64,000 nucleotides of DNA, taken from the NCBI RefSeq assembly GCF_007655135.1, contig NW_022204037.1, positions 62,001-126,000 of the forward strand, read 5' to 3'. The translations under genes and the position numbers were made by a program. The notes below the pieces were generated by a model. That model was not told where the DNA came from and made no database searches. It saw only the letters and a program-made list of their open reading frames with translations. Positions 34,757 to 47,580 of the stretch are shown here, piece after piece (position 1 is the first letter of the stretch; each line of letters opens with the position of its first letter). This stretch comes from Punica granatum (lineage: Eukaryota > Streptophyta > Magnoliopsida > Myrtales > Lythraceae).

Positions 34757-36497
34757 TGTTGGGAATTGGTGTATACCCTAGATGCAATCTATCATCAGTT
34801 CTGTAATATGACATGTATTTCATTATATTACGAGGCATATTTGTTATTGTGTAGATTGCGCTAAATATGATTTTACACAATAATGTCCTTGGAATAGTAG
34901 GTTCAATAGGCATCAAGTGTGACTTGATTGTGAGATCCTATAATTACTGAACATTATTCCTAAATGTCCATAGTCAAAGTATTATCGTTAATTAGGACAA
35001 CGATAATACGGTTAGACTAGTGTAAGTGTTGATTGATGACCAAATCTCATAGGTCATGGATATGGAGATATCAAATCACACCACATGTATACATTAAGAG
35101 TAATGTGTATAGGACTGATCCGCCATGAGATTGCTACATGGGTTGTTACGTGACTGTCATTAGCATATCTCAAAATGACTATAGTGTAATGGTCCTTTGA
35201 CTTGAGGTCACCATAGATTCCTACATGTAATGTCATATACTTTGATACTGTCAAACGCCACTGTAACAGGATGGTTATAAAGACAGTTATTGGGTATACC
35301 ACAGAGCAAGGAGAGGAATGTGAGTGATCAAGATAGAATTTGTCCCTCCTACGAAACGGGAGCGATATCTCACGGCCACTTGGTGGTTAAGTCTAAAAGT
35401 GTATGCATACCCAAATGAGTCGATATAACGATATCGAGCTCATTTGTTCTGATAGACTTACCCGGTAAACCAAGAAAGAGAGATATTGAGCCATACAAGG
35501 ATGTCATCGACCATGCCTTGGGCTCAATAGAGATATAGAGGACAATGGATTATATTACACGGTAATATAGGTCACGAGGTTCATCGAGAAATTGACTTTT
35601 CGATTACTTGAGTAACAGTGATGCATTGCTAGATGCCGCTCACTGTTTGTAATATTGAAATAGAGATTTTGATATTACTGTCAACGTAATTGGGAACCTA
35701 CAGGGTCACACACGACGACTAAATCGACGGGATATTTTGAAACAATAAAATCGTCTAATAAAGATTAGATGATTTATGGTGCGACCGATTAATCGGATAT
35801 TTAATGAGATTAAATTTGTCGATTAATTGTATTCGATTTATTAGATTAATGGACATCATTGATACACGATACAATGTGTATGTATGTAAAATATATAGAG
35901 ATATAGATCGGTGGAGTTTACGTTTTCGTCACCGCTCTTTCTCTTATAAAAGGGGGGCAATGAATGACAGACTATATATATATACATACACGATTGGGAT
36001 CCTTATTTCACTTTGTCCCACACCGTCAGGACATGAAATTCGTCCCCCCCAAGCTCTATATATATAGATATATATAGCTCAAAGGTTTTAAGATATATGT
36101 GAGAGTGTGTGGATATATATATATATGTGATATATATATATGCATGCATAAGCATATACGTATATACATGTGTGTATGCTTTATTTTAATATAAATAATT
36201 TGAATTGAATTGTTCAATTCAAATTAGGTCCATTAGTCTGAAAATTTCGAGTGTCGCATCGGTGTTTCTTTCGAGTATTGGTCGCTAGCACCGCCGATCT
36301 CGAAAACTCGTCGACAAAGTCGGTGTGGATACCAGTAGAGGCGTCACGCGTGGGATGCTCGGTCGACAACTTTAAATATTCCAGGTACGCTTTTATTTAT
36401 TCTTATTCTTCTAGTAGGTCTTGGAATTAGTTTCACGGGTAGGAAATTTTGAATTTCTGTTCCTTTTACGCTTCCGTTGCGCCCCGTGGAACTAGCA
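34757..36497 (+). repeat. Copia LTR 1 (1741 bp)
   Basis: TGTTGGGAATTGG to GTGGAACTAGCA. It differs from LTR2 and LTR3 at several shared sites, for example GTATACCC against GTATGCCC near the start, CACGGCCAC against CACGACCAC, and GGGATGCTCGG against GGGACGCTCGG. Confidence 0.93.
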
Positions 36498-36499
36498 AT

Positions 36500-36511
36500 T
36501 GGTATCAGAGC
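36500..36511 (+). other. Primer binding site, Copia copy 1
   Basis: TGGTATCAGAGC, complementary to the 3' end of plant initiator tRNA-Met, lies 2 bp after LTR1. Confidence 0.9.
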
Positions 36512-37199
36512 CTAGCTAGTTAGAATCTGAGTAGATAATAGCATAAAATATGATTTTATGCTTGGTACTGGTATGATTATGTTTGATATTTGCGGTGCAT
36601 GACTGTTAGACATGGACTAGGTCCTAGTTGTGTTAGTATAATAGTTATACGTGTGGACTATTATGTAATTGTTACATAATAGTGTATGGTGAGATCGATT
36701 AAATGTTAATAAAATCCCTGAAAATATTAAATCCATATCCTTCCACCGTGTAACGCTCGTCAAGACCAAGATCGATGAGTGTGTAGACCTTGCCTTCGCA
36801 GGATGCCCTCATCTATCCTAGTAAGACGTGGTGTTTACCAATGGGTCGGACTTAACTGAGCAAGCCTAATAGGATTAGGAGTTCAGAGGCATGTAGTTGG
36901 GCATCGATCTATAAGATAGATTTGAATAAAGAGTTATTCACCCAACTAATCAAGAGTTGCATGTGATGCAATTAGGAAAGTGAGTTCCCTACCTAAATAG
37001 CCAGTTTTGGGTGAATCAGCCCTCGCTGACTCAGAGCTTGGTGAGATATGCATCTTGAAGTACTATGAGAATGATATTCTCTGAATCAATGTTCAGGGTC
37101 ATTGATTTGATATAAATAGTGAGAGCAATATTTAATAGAGTCCTCATTAAATATTGTAGTGTCATAATACTTATTTTGCATATTTCTGTGGTAGTTACC

Positions 37200-40100
37200 A
37201 TGGCAGGGAGCACGTCTAGTATTTTCTGTTTGCGATCCGTCCTTGATAAGGACAAACTGTCAGGGAATAATTTCCTTGGTTGGTATCGAAACTTGAGAAT
37301 TGTTCTCACCCAAGAAAAGAAACTATATGTCTTAGAGCAACCTCTTCTTGAGTCACCACCTGACGATGCCCCCCAAGCTGAGAAAGATGCTTATAGTAAG
37401 CATCATGATGATGCCGTAAATGTCGGATGTCTCATGTTAGTCACCATGGACTCGGAGCTTCAGAAGCAACACGAGAACATGATGGCGTACGATATGATCG
37501 TGCATCTCAGGCAACTCTATCAAGAGCAGGCCCGACATGAGAGATTCGAGATCTCTAAAGCATTTTTTTAGGCAAGGTTGACTGAGGGTAGCCCAGTGGG
37601 TCTTCATGTACTCAAGATGATTGGGTACGTCGAGACTCTGGGAAGACTGGGATTTCCTCTGGGTCAAGAGTTGGCCACAGATTTAGTCCTACAGTCACTG
37701 CCCAGCAGTTATAGTCAGTTCATTATGAGCTATAATATGAATGACTATAATAAACCATTGCCTGAATTGCTTAACATGTTGAGAACAGCTGAGCATGATA
37801 TCAGTAAGGGGATGTCCGTTCTAATGGTCCAGGGGACCAAAAGAAAGGGCAAGGGCAAGAGTAAAGGCAAGAAGGCTAAAGGTGCATCCAAGTATGACTT
37901 GGATGCGTTGAAGCCTAAAGCCAAGGTGGCGAAGAATGATTACTGCTTCCATTGTGGCAACACTGGACATTGGAAGCGGAATTGTAAGGTATACCTGGAG
38001 GAGTTGAAGAAGAAGAAGGGAAGTGAGACTTCCACTTCAAGTATCCATGTTATAGAGATCAATGTATCTACTACTTCTACATCTTGGGTATTAGATACCG
38101 GGTGTGGTGCTCATATTTGTGGAAATATGCAAGACCTAAAGAACAGTAGATCGTTGGCAAAGGGCGAGGTGGACCTACGAGTTGGAAATGGAGCAAGAGT
38201 TGCTACATTAACTGTAGGGACTTATCACCTAGTTTTGCCTACTGGGTTAGTATTAGATCTTAACGACTGTTATTATGTACCTGCTATTAGTAGAAACATA
38301 ATATCTGTTTCTTGTTTGGACAAGAAGGGATTTTGTTTCACTATCAAGAACAAGTGTTGTTCTATGTACATGAATGATGTATATTATGGCAATGCACATT
38401 TAAGTAATGGTCTGTATGTTCTTGATCTAGATACGCCTATTTATAATGTGGAAACCAAACGGCTCAAATCTAATGATTCGAACCCGACTTACCTCTGGCA
38501 TTGTCGTTAAGGCCATATTAGCGAGAATCGCATCTCTAGACTCCATAAGGATGGATTATTGGACTCGTTTGATTTAGAATCGATCGAGACATGCGAACCT
38601 TGCTTAATGGGGAAAATAACTAAGGCCCCTTTTACCGGAAAAGGTGAGCGAGCTAGTGATCATCTGGCTCTCATACATACAGATGTATGTGGACCAGTGA
38701 ACAAGCTTGCTAGAGGTGGGTATCTCTACTTCATTACATTTACTGATGATTTCAGTAGATTTGGATATGTGTATTTGATGAAACACAAATCTGAATCCTT
38801 TGAAAAGTTCAAAGAATTTAAGAATGAAGTGGAGAATCAGTTGGGTAAGAGCATTAAAGTTCTTCTATCAGATCGAGGAGGTGAATATTTGAGCTATGAG
38901 TTCGCTGACTATCTTAAACAGTGTGGGATTTTATCTCAACTGACTCCACCTGGAACACCACAGTGGAATGGCGTAGCTGAAAGGAGGAATCGAACTTTAT
39001 TAGATATGGTTCGATCTTTAATGAGTCATGCAAACTTACCTGACTCCTTCTGGGGATATGCTCTACAGACAGCTGCTCTCATATTAAACAATGCTCCGTC
39101 GAAATCAGTTGAAAGGACACCATATGAGATGTGGTATGCGAAGCGTCCCAAGATGTCTTTTCTAAAGATATGGGGTTGCGAAGCTTATGTGAAGAGATTG
39201 TCTTCGGATAAGCTTGGCCCTAAATCGGACAAATGTTACTTTGTGGGGTATCCTAAGGAAACTCGAGGATACTATTTCTATAATCCCATCGAGGGCAAAG
39301 TGTTTGTCGCTCGAACTGCGGTATTCCTTGAGAAAGAGTTTCTCTCCAAAGGAACTAGTGGGAGGAAATTAGAACTTGGGAAGTTCTACCACAAAATGAC
39401 ATTGACCAATCGACGGGCGATGTTGCAGAACAAGTACCACAAGTTGTTGTGGCACAATCTTCTACACAAGTGACACAGGAGCCTCGTAGGTCTAGTAGGA
39501 TACGTCATGAGCCCGAGAGATATGGATTTCTCGTGACTCAAGACAATGACGTATTGCTCATAGATAATGATGAGCCTACAACCTATGCGGAAGCCGTAAT
39601 AGGCCATGACTCTGAGAAATGGCTGGAGGCCATGAGATCTGAGATGGAGTCCATGTACACTAACCAAGTATGGACTTTGGTTGATCCACCTGAAGGGGCA
39701 AAACCCATTGGGTGTAAGTGGGTCTTCAAGAAGAAGACTGATATGGACGGTAATGTGATTACCTTTAAGGGCCGACTTGTGGCAAAAGGTTTTAGACAAG
39801 TTCATGGTGTTGACTATGATGAAACCTTTTCCCCGGTGGCTATGCTTAAATCCATCAGGATCTTGCTTGCAATTGCAGCTTATTATGATTATGAGATCTG
39901 GCAAATGGATGTCAAAACTGCTTTCCTGAACGGGAAGCTCCTCGAGGATGTGTATATGACACAACCTGAGGGTTTTGTCGATCCACATAGTGCCGGAAAG
40001 GTTTGTAAGCTACAACGGTCTATTTATGGGCTGAAGCAAGCTTCTAGGAGCTGGAATCTTCGTTTTGATGATGCAATCAAAGAGTTTGGTTTCATCAAGA

Positions 40101-41152
40101 ATGAAGATGAACCATGTGTTTACAAGAAGGTTAGTGAGAGCGTAGTGATCTTCCTAGTGTTGTATGTAGACGACATACTTCTGATCGGGAATGACATTCC
40201 TTCCTTACAGTCTGTGAAGACATGGTTGGGAAGGTGTTTCTCTATGAAGGACTTAGGCGAAGCTACCTACGTGCTAGGTATTAGGATCTATAGAGATAGA
40301 TCCAGGAGACTGCTTGGCCTAAGTCAGAGTGCATACATAGATAAAGTGCTTCGGCGTTTTAGCATGCATGATTCTAAGAAAGGGTCGCTGCCTATGTTAC
40401 ATGGCATAAGCCTTTCGAAGGCTCAAAGTCCTTCTACTCGAGAGGAGAGGGACCGCATGAATAGGATTCCATATGCGTCAGCTATTGGATCCATCATGTA
40501 TGCTATGTTATGCACTCGATCAGATGTCTCGTATGCTTTGAGTATGACGAGTCGATACCAATCAGATCCAGGTGAAAGACACTGGATTGCAGTAAAGAAC
40601 ATCCTTAAGTACTTACGAAGGACTAAGGAGATGTTTTTGGTATATGGAGGCGAAGAAGAGCTCGTTGTAAGAGGTTACACAGATGCTAGCTTCCAGACCG
40701 ATAAGGACGACAGTAGATCGCAGTCAGGGTATGTGTTCTGCCTGAATGGAGGTGCTGTGAGTTGGAAGAGTTCCAAACAGGAGACAGTAGCCGATTATAC
40801 CACAGAGGCCGAGTATATTGCTGCCTCTAACGCTGCAAAAGAGGCCGTTTGGATCAAGAAGTTCGTGACAGAACTTGTTGTGGTTCCTAGCATCGCAGAC
40901 CCAGTGGATCTCTATTGTGACAACAATGGAGCCATTGCGCAAGCTAAGGAACCCAGGTCTCACTAGCGATCCAAACATATACTCAGGCGCTTCCATCTCA
41001 TTCGCGAGATCATCGACAGAGGAGATGTGAAGATATGCAGAATACCAACAGATGAGAATCTCGCAGATCCACTTACGAAGCCTCTTGTGCAGCGCAAGCA
41101 CGAGGCTCACACTAGATCTATTGGCATTAGACAGATGCCAGATTGGCTCTAG
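37200..41152 (+). pseudogene. Copia gag-pol polyprotein, copy 1 (four lesions)
   Basis: Starts at ATG 37200 (MAGSTSS). Order: gag with zinc knuckle CFHCGNTGHWKRNC, protease DTGCGAHI, integrase (HHCC, then HTDVCGP and SDRGGEY), reverse transcriptase YVDD, RNase H (GYTDAS), which is Ty1/copia order. Lesions: TAG 37569-37571 and TAG 40964-40966, both shared with copy 2; TAA 38508-38510, only here (TTA in copy 2); and loss of one G in the run at 39378-39380, which shifts frame between integrase and reverse transcriptase. The transcript cannot give a full polyprotein. Confidence 0.9.
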
Positions 41153-41155
41153 TGC

Positions 41156-41166
41156 AAGTGGGAGAT
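41156..41166 (+). other. Polypurine tract, Copia copy 1
   Basis: CAAGTGGGAGAT immediately precedes the TG of LTR2, the usual plus-strand primer of copia elements. Confidence 0.8.
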
Positions 41167-42910
41167 TGTTGGGAATTGGTGTATGCCCTAGATGCAATCT
41201 ATCATCAGTTCTGTAATATGACATGTATTTCATTATATTACGAGGCATATCTGTTATTGTGTAGATTGCGCAAAATATGATTTTACACAATAATGTCCTT
41301 GGAATAGTAGGTTCAATAGGCATCAAGTGTGACTTGATTGTGAGATCCTATAATTACTGAACATTATTCCTAAATGTCCATAGTCAAAGTATTATCGTTA
41401 ATTAGGACAACGATAATACGGTTAGACTAGTGTAAGTGTTGATTGATGACCAAATCTCATAGGTCATGGATATGGAGATATCAAATCACACCACATGTAT
41501 ACATTAAGAGTAATGTGTATAGGACTGATCCGCCATGAGATTGCTACATGGGTTGTTACGTGACTGTCATTAGCATATCTCAAAATGACTATAGTGTAAT
41601 GGTCCTTTGACTTGAGGTCACCATAGATTCCTACATGTAATGTCATATACTTTGATACTGTCAAACGCCACTGTAACAGGATGGTTATAAAGACAGTTAT
41701 TGGGTATACCACAGAGCATGCAGAGGAATGTGAGTGATCAAGATAGAATTTGTCCCTCCTACGAAACGGGAGCGATATCTCACGACCACTTGGTGGTTAA
41801 GTCTAAAAGTGTATGCATACCCAAATGAGTCGATATAACGATATCGAGCTCATTTGTTCTGATAGACTTACCCGGTAAACCAAGAAAGAGAGATATTGAG
41901 CCATACAAGGATGTCATCGACCATGCCTTGGGCTCAATAGAGATATAGAGGACAATGGATTATATTACACGGTAATATAGGTCACGAGGTTCGTCGAGAA
42001 ATTGACTTTTCGATTACTTGAGTAACAGTGATGCATTGCTAGATGCCGCTCACTGTTTGTAATATTGAAATAGAGATTTTGATATTACTGTCAACGTAAT
42101 TGGGAACCTACAGGGTCACACACGACGACTAAATCGACGGGATATTTTGAAACAATAAAATCGTCTAATAAAGATTAGATGATTTATGGTGCGACCGATT
42201 AATCGGATATTTAATGAGATTAAATTTGTCGATTAATTGTATTCGATTTATTAGATTAATGGACATCATTATACACGATACAATGTGTATGTATGTAAAA
42301 TATATAGAGATATATAGATCGGTGGAGTTTACGTTTTCGTCACCGCTCTTTCTCTTATAAAAAGGGGGGCAATGAATGACAGACTATATATATATACATA
42401 CACAATTGGGATCCTTATTTCACTTTGTCCCACACCGGTCAGGGACATGAAATTCGTCCCCCCCAAGCTCTATATATATAGATATATATAGCTCAAAGGT
42501 TTTAAGATATATATGTGAGAGTGTGTGGATATATATATATGTTTATATATATATGCATGCATAAGCATATACGTATATACATGTGTGTATGCTTTATTTT
42601 AATATAAATAATTTGAATTGAATTGTTCAATTCAAATTAGGTCCATTAGTCTGAAAATTTCGAGTGTCGCATCGGTGTTTCTTTCGAGTATTGGTCGCTA
42701 GCACCGCCGATCTCGAAAACTCGTCGACAAAGTCGGTGTGGATACCAGTAGAGGCGTCACGCGTGGGACGCTCGGTCGACAACTTTAAATATTCCAGGTA
42801 CGCTTTTATTTACTCTTATTCTTCTAGTAGGTCTTGGAATTAGTTTCACGGGTAGGAAATTTTGAATTTCTGTTCCTTTTACGCTTCCGTTGCGCCCCGT
42901 GGAACTAGCA
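41167..42910 (+). repeat. Copia LTR 2, shared middle LTR (1744 bp)
   Basis: Serves as the 3' LTR of copy 1 and the 5' LTR of copy 2. It shares most diagnostic bases with LTR3 rather than LTR1 along nearly its whole length. Private changes include CGCAAAATATG and a one-base loss in CATCATTATACACG. Confidence 0.93.
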
Positions 42911-42912
42911 AT

Positions 42913-42924
42913 TGGTATCAGAGC
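42913..42924 (+). other. Primer binding site, Copia copy 2
   Basis: TGGTATCAGAGC, identical to copy 1. Confidence 0.9.
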
Positions 42925-43612
42925 CTAGCTAGTTAGAATCTGAGTAGATAATAGCATAAAATATGATTTTATGCTTGGTACTGGTATGATTATGTTTGAT
43001 ATTTGCGGTGCATGACTGTTAGACATGGACTAGGTCCTAGTTGTGTTAGTATAATAGTTATACGTGTGGACTATTATGTAATTGTTACATAATAGTGTAT
43101 GGTGAGATCGATTAAATGTTAATAAAATCCCTGAAAATATTAAGTCCATATCCTTCCACCGTGTAACGCTCGTCAAGACCAAGATCGATGAGTGTATAGA
43201 CCTTGCCTTCGCAGGATGCCCTCATCTATCCTAGTAAGACGTGGTGTTTACCAATGGGTCGGACTTAACTGAGCAAGCCTAATAGAATTAGGAGTTCAGA
43301 GGCATGTAGTTGGGCATCGATCTATAAGATAGATTTGAATAAAGAGTTATTCACCCAACTAATCAAGAGTTGCATGTGATGCAATTGGGAAAGTGAGTTC
43401 CCTACCTAAATAGCCAGTTTTGGGTGAATCAGCCCTCGCTGACTCAGAGCTTGGTGAGATATGCATCTTGAAGTACTATGAAAATGATATTCTCTGAATC
43501 AATGTTCAGGGTCATTGATTTGATATAAATAGTGAGAGCAATATTTAATAGAGTCCTCATTAAATATTGTAGTGTCATAATACTTATTTTGCATATTTCT
43601 GTGGTAGTTACC

Positions 43613-46600
43613 ATGGCAGGGAGCACTTCTAGTATTTTCTGTTTGCGATCCGTCCTTGATAAGGACAAACTGTCAGGGAATAATTTCCTTGGTTGGTATC
43701 GAAACTTGAGAATTGTTCTCACCCAAGAAAAGAAACTATATGTCTTAGAGCAACCTCTTCTTGAGTCACCACCTGACGATGCCCCCCAAGCTGAGAAAGA
43801 TGCTTATAGTAAGCATCATGATGATGCCGTAAACGTCGGATGTCTCATGTTAGTCACCGTGGACTCGGAGCTTCAGAAGCAACACGAGAACATGATGGCG
43901 TACGATATGATCGTGCATCTCAGGCAACTCTATCAAGAGCAGGCCCGACATGAGAGATTCGAGATCTCTAAAGCACTTTTTTAGGCAAGGTTGACTGAGG
44001 GTAGCCCAGTGGGTCTTTATGTACTCAAGATGATTGGGTACGTCGAGACTTTGGGAAGACTGGGATTTCCTCTGGGTCAAGAGTTGGCCACAGATTTAGT
44101 CCTACAGTCACTGCCCAGCAGTTATAGTCAGTTCATTATGAGCTATAATATGAATGACTATAATAAACCATTGCCTGAATTGCTTAACATGTTGAGAACA
44201 GCTGAGCATGATATCAGTAAGGGGATGTCCGTTCTAATGGTCCAGGGGACCAAAAGAAAGGGCAAGGGCAAGAGTAAAGGCAAGAAGGCTAAAGGTGCAT
44301 CCAAGTATGACTTGGATGCGTTGAAGCCTAAAGCCAAGGTGGTGAAGAATGATTACTGCTTCCATTGTGGCAACACTGGACATTGGAAGCGGAATTGTAA
44401 GGTATACCTGGAAGAGTTGAAGAAGAAGAAGGGAAGTGAGACTTCCACTTCAAGTATCCATGTTATAGAGATCAATGTATCTACTACTTCTACATCTTGG
44501 GTATTAGATACCGGGTGTGGTGCTCATATTTGTGGAAATATGCAGGACCTAAAGAACAGTAGATCGTTGGCAAAGGGCGAGGTGGACCTACGAGTTGGAA
44601 ATGGAGCAAGAGTTGCTACATTAACTGTAGGGACTTATCACCTAGTTTTGCCTACTGGGCTAGTATTAGATCTTAACGACTGTTATTATGTACCTGCTAT
44701 TAGTAGAAACATAATATCTGTTTCTTGTTTGGACAAGAAGGGATTTTGTTTCACTATCAAGAACAAGTGTTGTTCTATGTACATGAATGATGTATATTAT
44801 GGCAGTGCACATTTAAGTAATGGTCTGTATGTTCTTGATCTAGGTACGCCTATTTATAATGTGGAAACCAAACGGCTCAAATCTAATGATTCGAACCCGA
44901 CTTACCTCTGGCATTGTCGTTTAGGCCATATTAGCGAGAATCGCATCTCTAGACTCCATAAGGATGGATTATTGGACTCGTTTGATTTAGAATCGATCGA
45001 GACATGCGAACCTTGCTTAATGGGGAAAATGACTAAGGCCCCTTTTACCGGAAAAGGTGAGCGAGCTAGTGATCATCTGGCTCTCATACATACTGATGTA
45101 TGTGGACCAGTGAACAAGCTTGCTAGAGGTGGGTATCTCTACTTCATTACATTTACTGATGATTTCAGTAGATTTGGATATGTGTATTTGATGAAACACA
45201 AATCTGAATCCTTTGAAAAGTTCAAAGAATTTAAGAATGAAGTGGAGAATCAGTTGGGTAAGAGCATTAAAGTTCTTCTATCAGATCGAGGAGGTGAATA
45301 TTTGAGCTATGAGTTCGCTGACTATCTTAAACAGTGTGGGATTTTATCTCAACTGACTCCACCTGGAACACCACAGTGGAATGGTGTAGCTGAAAGGAGG
45401 AATCGAACTTTATTAGATATGGTTCGATCTTTAATGAGTCATGCAAACTTACCTGACTCCTTCTGGGGATATGCTCTACAGACAGCTGCTCTCATATTAA
45501 ACAATGCTCCGTCGAAATCAGTTGAAAGGATACCATATGAGATGTGGTATGCGAAGCGTCCCAAGATGTCTTTTCTAAAGATATGGGGTTGCGAAGCTTA
45601 TGTGAAGAGATTGTCTTCGGGTAAGCTTGGCCCTAAATCGGACAAATGTTACTTTGTGGGGTATCCTAAGGAAACTCGAGGATACTATTTCTATAATCCC
45701 ATCGAGGGCAAAGTGTTTGTCGCTCGAACTGCGGTATTCCTTGAGAAAGAGTTTCTCTCCAAAGGAACTAGTGGGAGGAAATTAGAACTTGGGGAAGTTC
45801 TACCACAAAATGACATTGACCAATCGACGGGCGATGTTGCAGAACAAGTACCACAAGTTGTTGTGGCACAATCTTCTACACAAGTGACACAGGAGCCTCG
45901 TAGGTCTAGTAGGATACGTCATGAGCCCGAGAGATATGGATTTCTCGTGACTCAAGACAATGGCGTATTGCTCATAGATAATGATGAGCCTACAACTTAT
46001 GCGGAAGCCGTAATAGGCCATGACTCTGAGAAATGGCTGGAGGCCATGAGATCTGAGATGGAGTCCATGTACACTAACCAAGTATGGACTTTGGTTGATC
46101 CACCTGAAGGGGCAAAACCCATTGGGTGTAAGTGGGTCTTCAAGAAGAAGACTGATATGGACGGTAATGTGATTACCTTTAAGGGCCGACTTGTGGCAAA
46201 AGGTTTTAGACAAGTTCATGGTGTTGACTATGATGAAACCTTTTCCCCGGTGGCGATGCTTAAATCCATCAGGATCTTGCTTGCAATTGCAGCTTATTAT
46301 GATTATGAGATCTGGCAAATGGATGTCAAAACTGCTTTCCTGAACGGGAAGCTCCTCGAGGATGTGTATATGACACAACCTGAGGGTTTTGTCGATCCAC
46401 ATAGTGCCGGAAAGGTTTGTAAGCTACAACGGTCTATTTATGGGCTGAAGCAAGCTTCTAGGAGCTGGAATCTTCGTTTTGATGATGCAATCAAAGAGTT
46501 TGGTTTCATCAAGAATGAAGATGAACCATGTGTTTACAAGAAGGTTAGTGAGAGCGTAGTGATCTTCCTAGTGTTGTATGTAGACGACATACTTCTGATC

Positions 46601-47566
46601 GGGAATGACATTCCTTCCTTACAGTCTGTGAAGACTTGGTTGGGAAGGTGTTTCTCTATGAAGGACTTAGGCGAAGCTACCTACGTGCTAGGTATTAGGA
46701 TCTATAGAGATAGATCCAGGAGACTGCTTGGCCTAAGTCAGAGTGCATACATAGATAAAGTGCTTCGGCGTTTTAGCATGCATGATTCTAAGAAAGGGTC
46801 GCTGCCTATGTTACATGGCATAAGCCTTTCGAAGGCTCAAAGTCCTTCTACTCGAGAGGAGAGGGACCGCATGAATAGGATTCCATATGCGTCAGCTATT
46901 GGATCCATCATGTATGCTATGTTATGCACTCGATCAGATGTCTCGTATGCTTTGAGTATGACGAGTCGATACCAATCAGATCCAGGTGAAAGACACTGGA
47001 TTGCAGTAAAGAACATCCTTAAGTACTTACGAAGGACTAAGGAGATGTTTTTGGTATATGGAGGCGAAGAAGAGCTCGTTGTAAGAGGTTACACCGATGC
47101 TAGCTTCCAGACCGATAAGGACGACAGTAGATCGCAGTCAGGGTATGTGTTCTGCCTGAATGGAGGTGCTGTGAGTTGGAAGAGTTCCAAACAGGAGACA
47201 GTAGCCGATTATACCACAGAGGCCGAGTATATTGCTGCCTCTAACGCTGCAAAAGAGGCCGTTTGGATCAAGAAGTTCGTGACAGAACTTGTTGTGGTTC
47301 CTAGCATCGCAGACCCAGTGGATCTCTATTGTGACAACAATGGAGCCATTGCGCAAGCTAAGGAACCCAGGTCTCACTAGCGATCCAAACATATACTCAG
47401 GCGCTTCCATCTCATTCGCGAGATCATCGACAGAGGAGATGTGAAGATATGCAGAATACCAACAGATGAGAATCTCGCAGATCCACTTACGAAGCCTCTT
47501 GTGCAGCGCAAGCACGAGGCTCACACTAGATCTATTGGCATTAGACAGATGCCAGATTGGCTCTAG
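43613..47566 (+). pseudogene. Copia gag-pol polyprotein, copy 2 (two nonsense codons)
   Basis: 1318 codons from ATG 43613 to TAG 47564-47566. Gag zinc knuckle starts at residue 249, protease D299, integrase HHCC from H434 with the first catalytic Asp near 495 (HTDVCGP), reverse transcriptase YVDD at 989-992, RNase H Asp near 1161. Two in-frame TAG codons (codon 124 in gag, codon 1256 after EPRSH in RNase H) interrupt it. The 1131 codons between them are fully open. Both ambers sit where related elements usually have CAG, a C-to-T change. They interrupt domains rather than separating them, so inactivation is likelier than programmed readthrough. Confidence 0.9.
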
Positions 47567-47580
47567 TGCAAGTGGGAGAT

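Noticed and set aside
39386..39988. 200-codon minus-strand ORFs over the Copia reverse transcriptase (also 45800-46402, 40724-41326, 47138-47737)
   Set aside because: Shadows of the conserved plus-strand pol frame, repeated identically in both copies.
43982..43984. Programmed stop-codon readthrough between gag and pol in the Copia copies
   Set aside because: The TAG lies at codon 124, inside gag and well before the zinc knuckle at 249, and a second TAG lies in RNase H. This fits nonsense mutation better than a domain-boundary recoding site.
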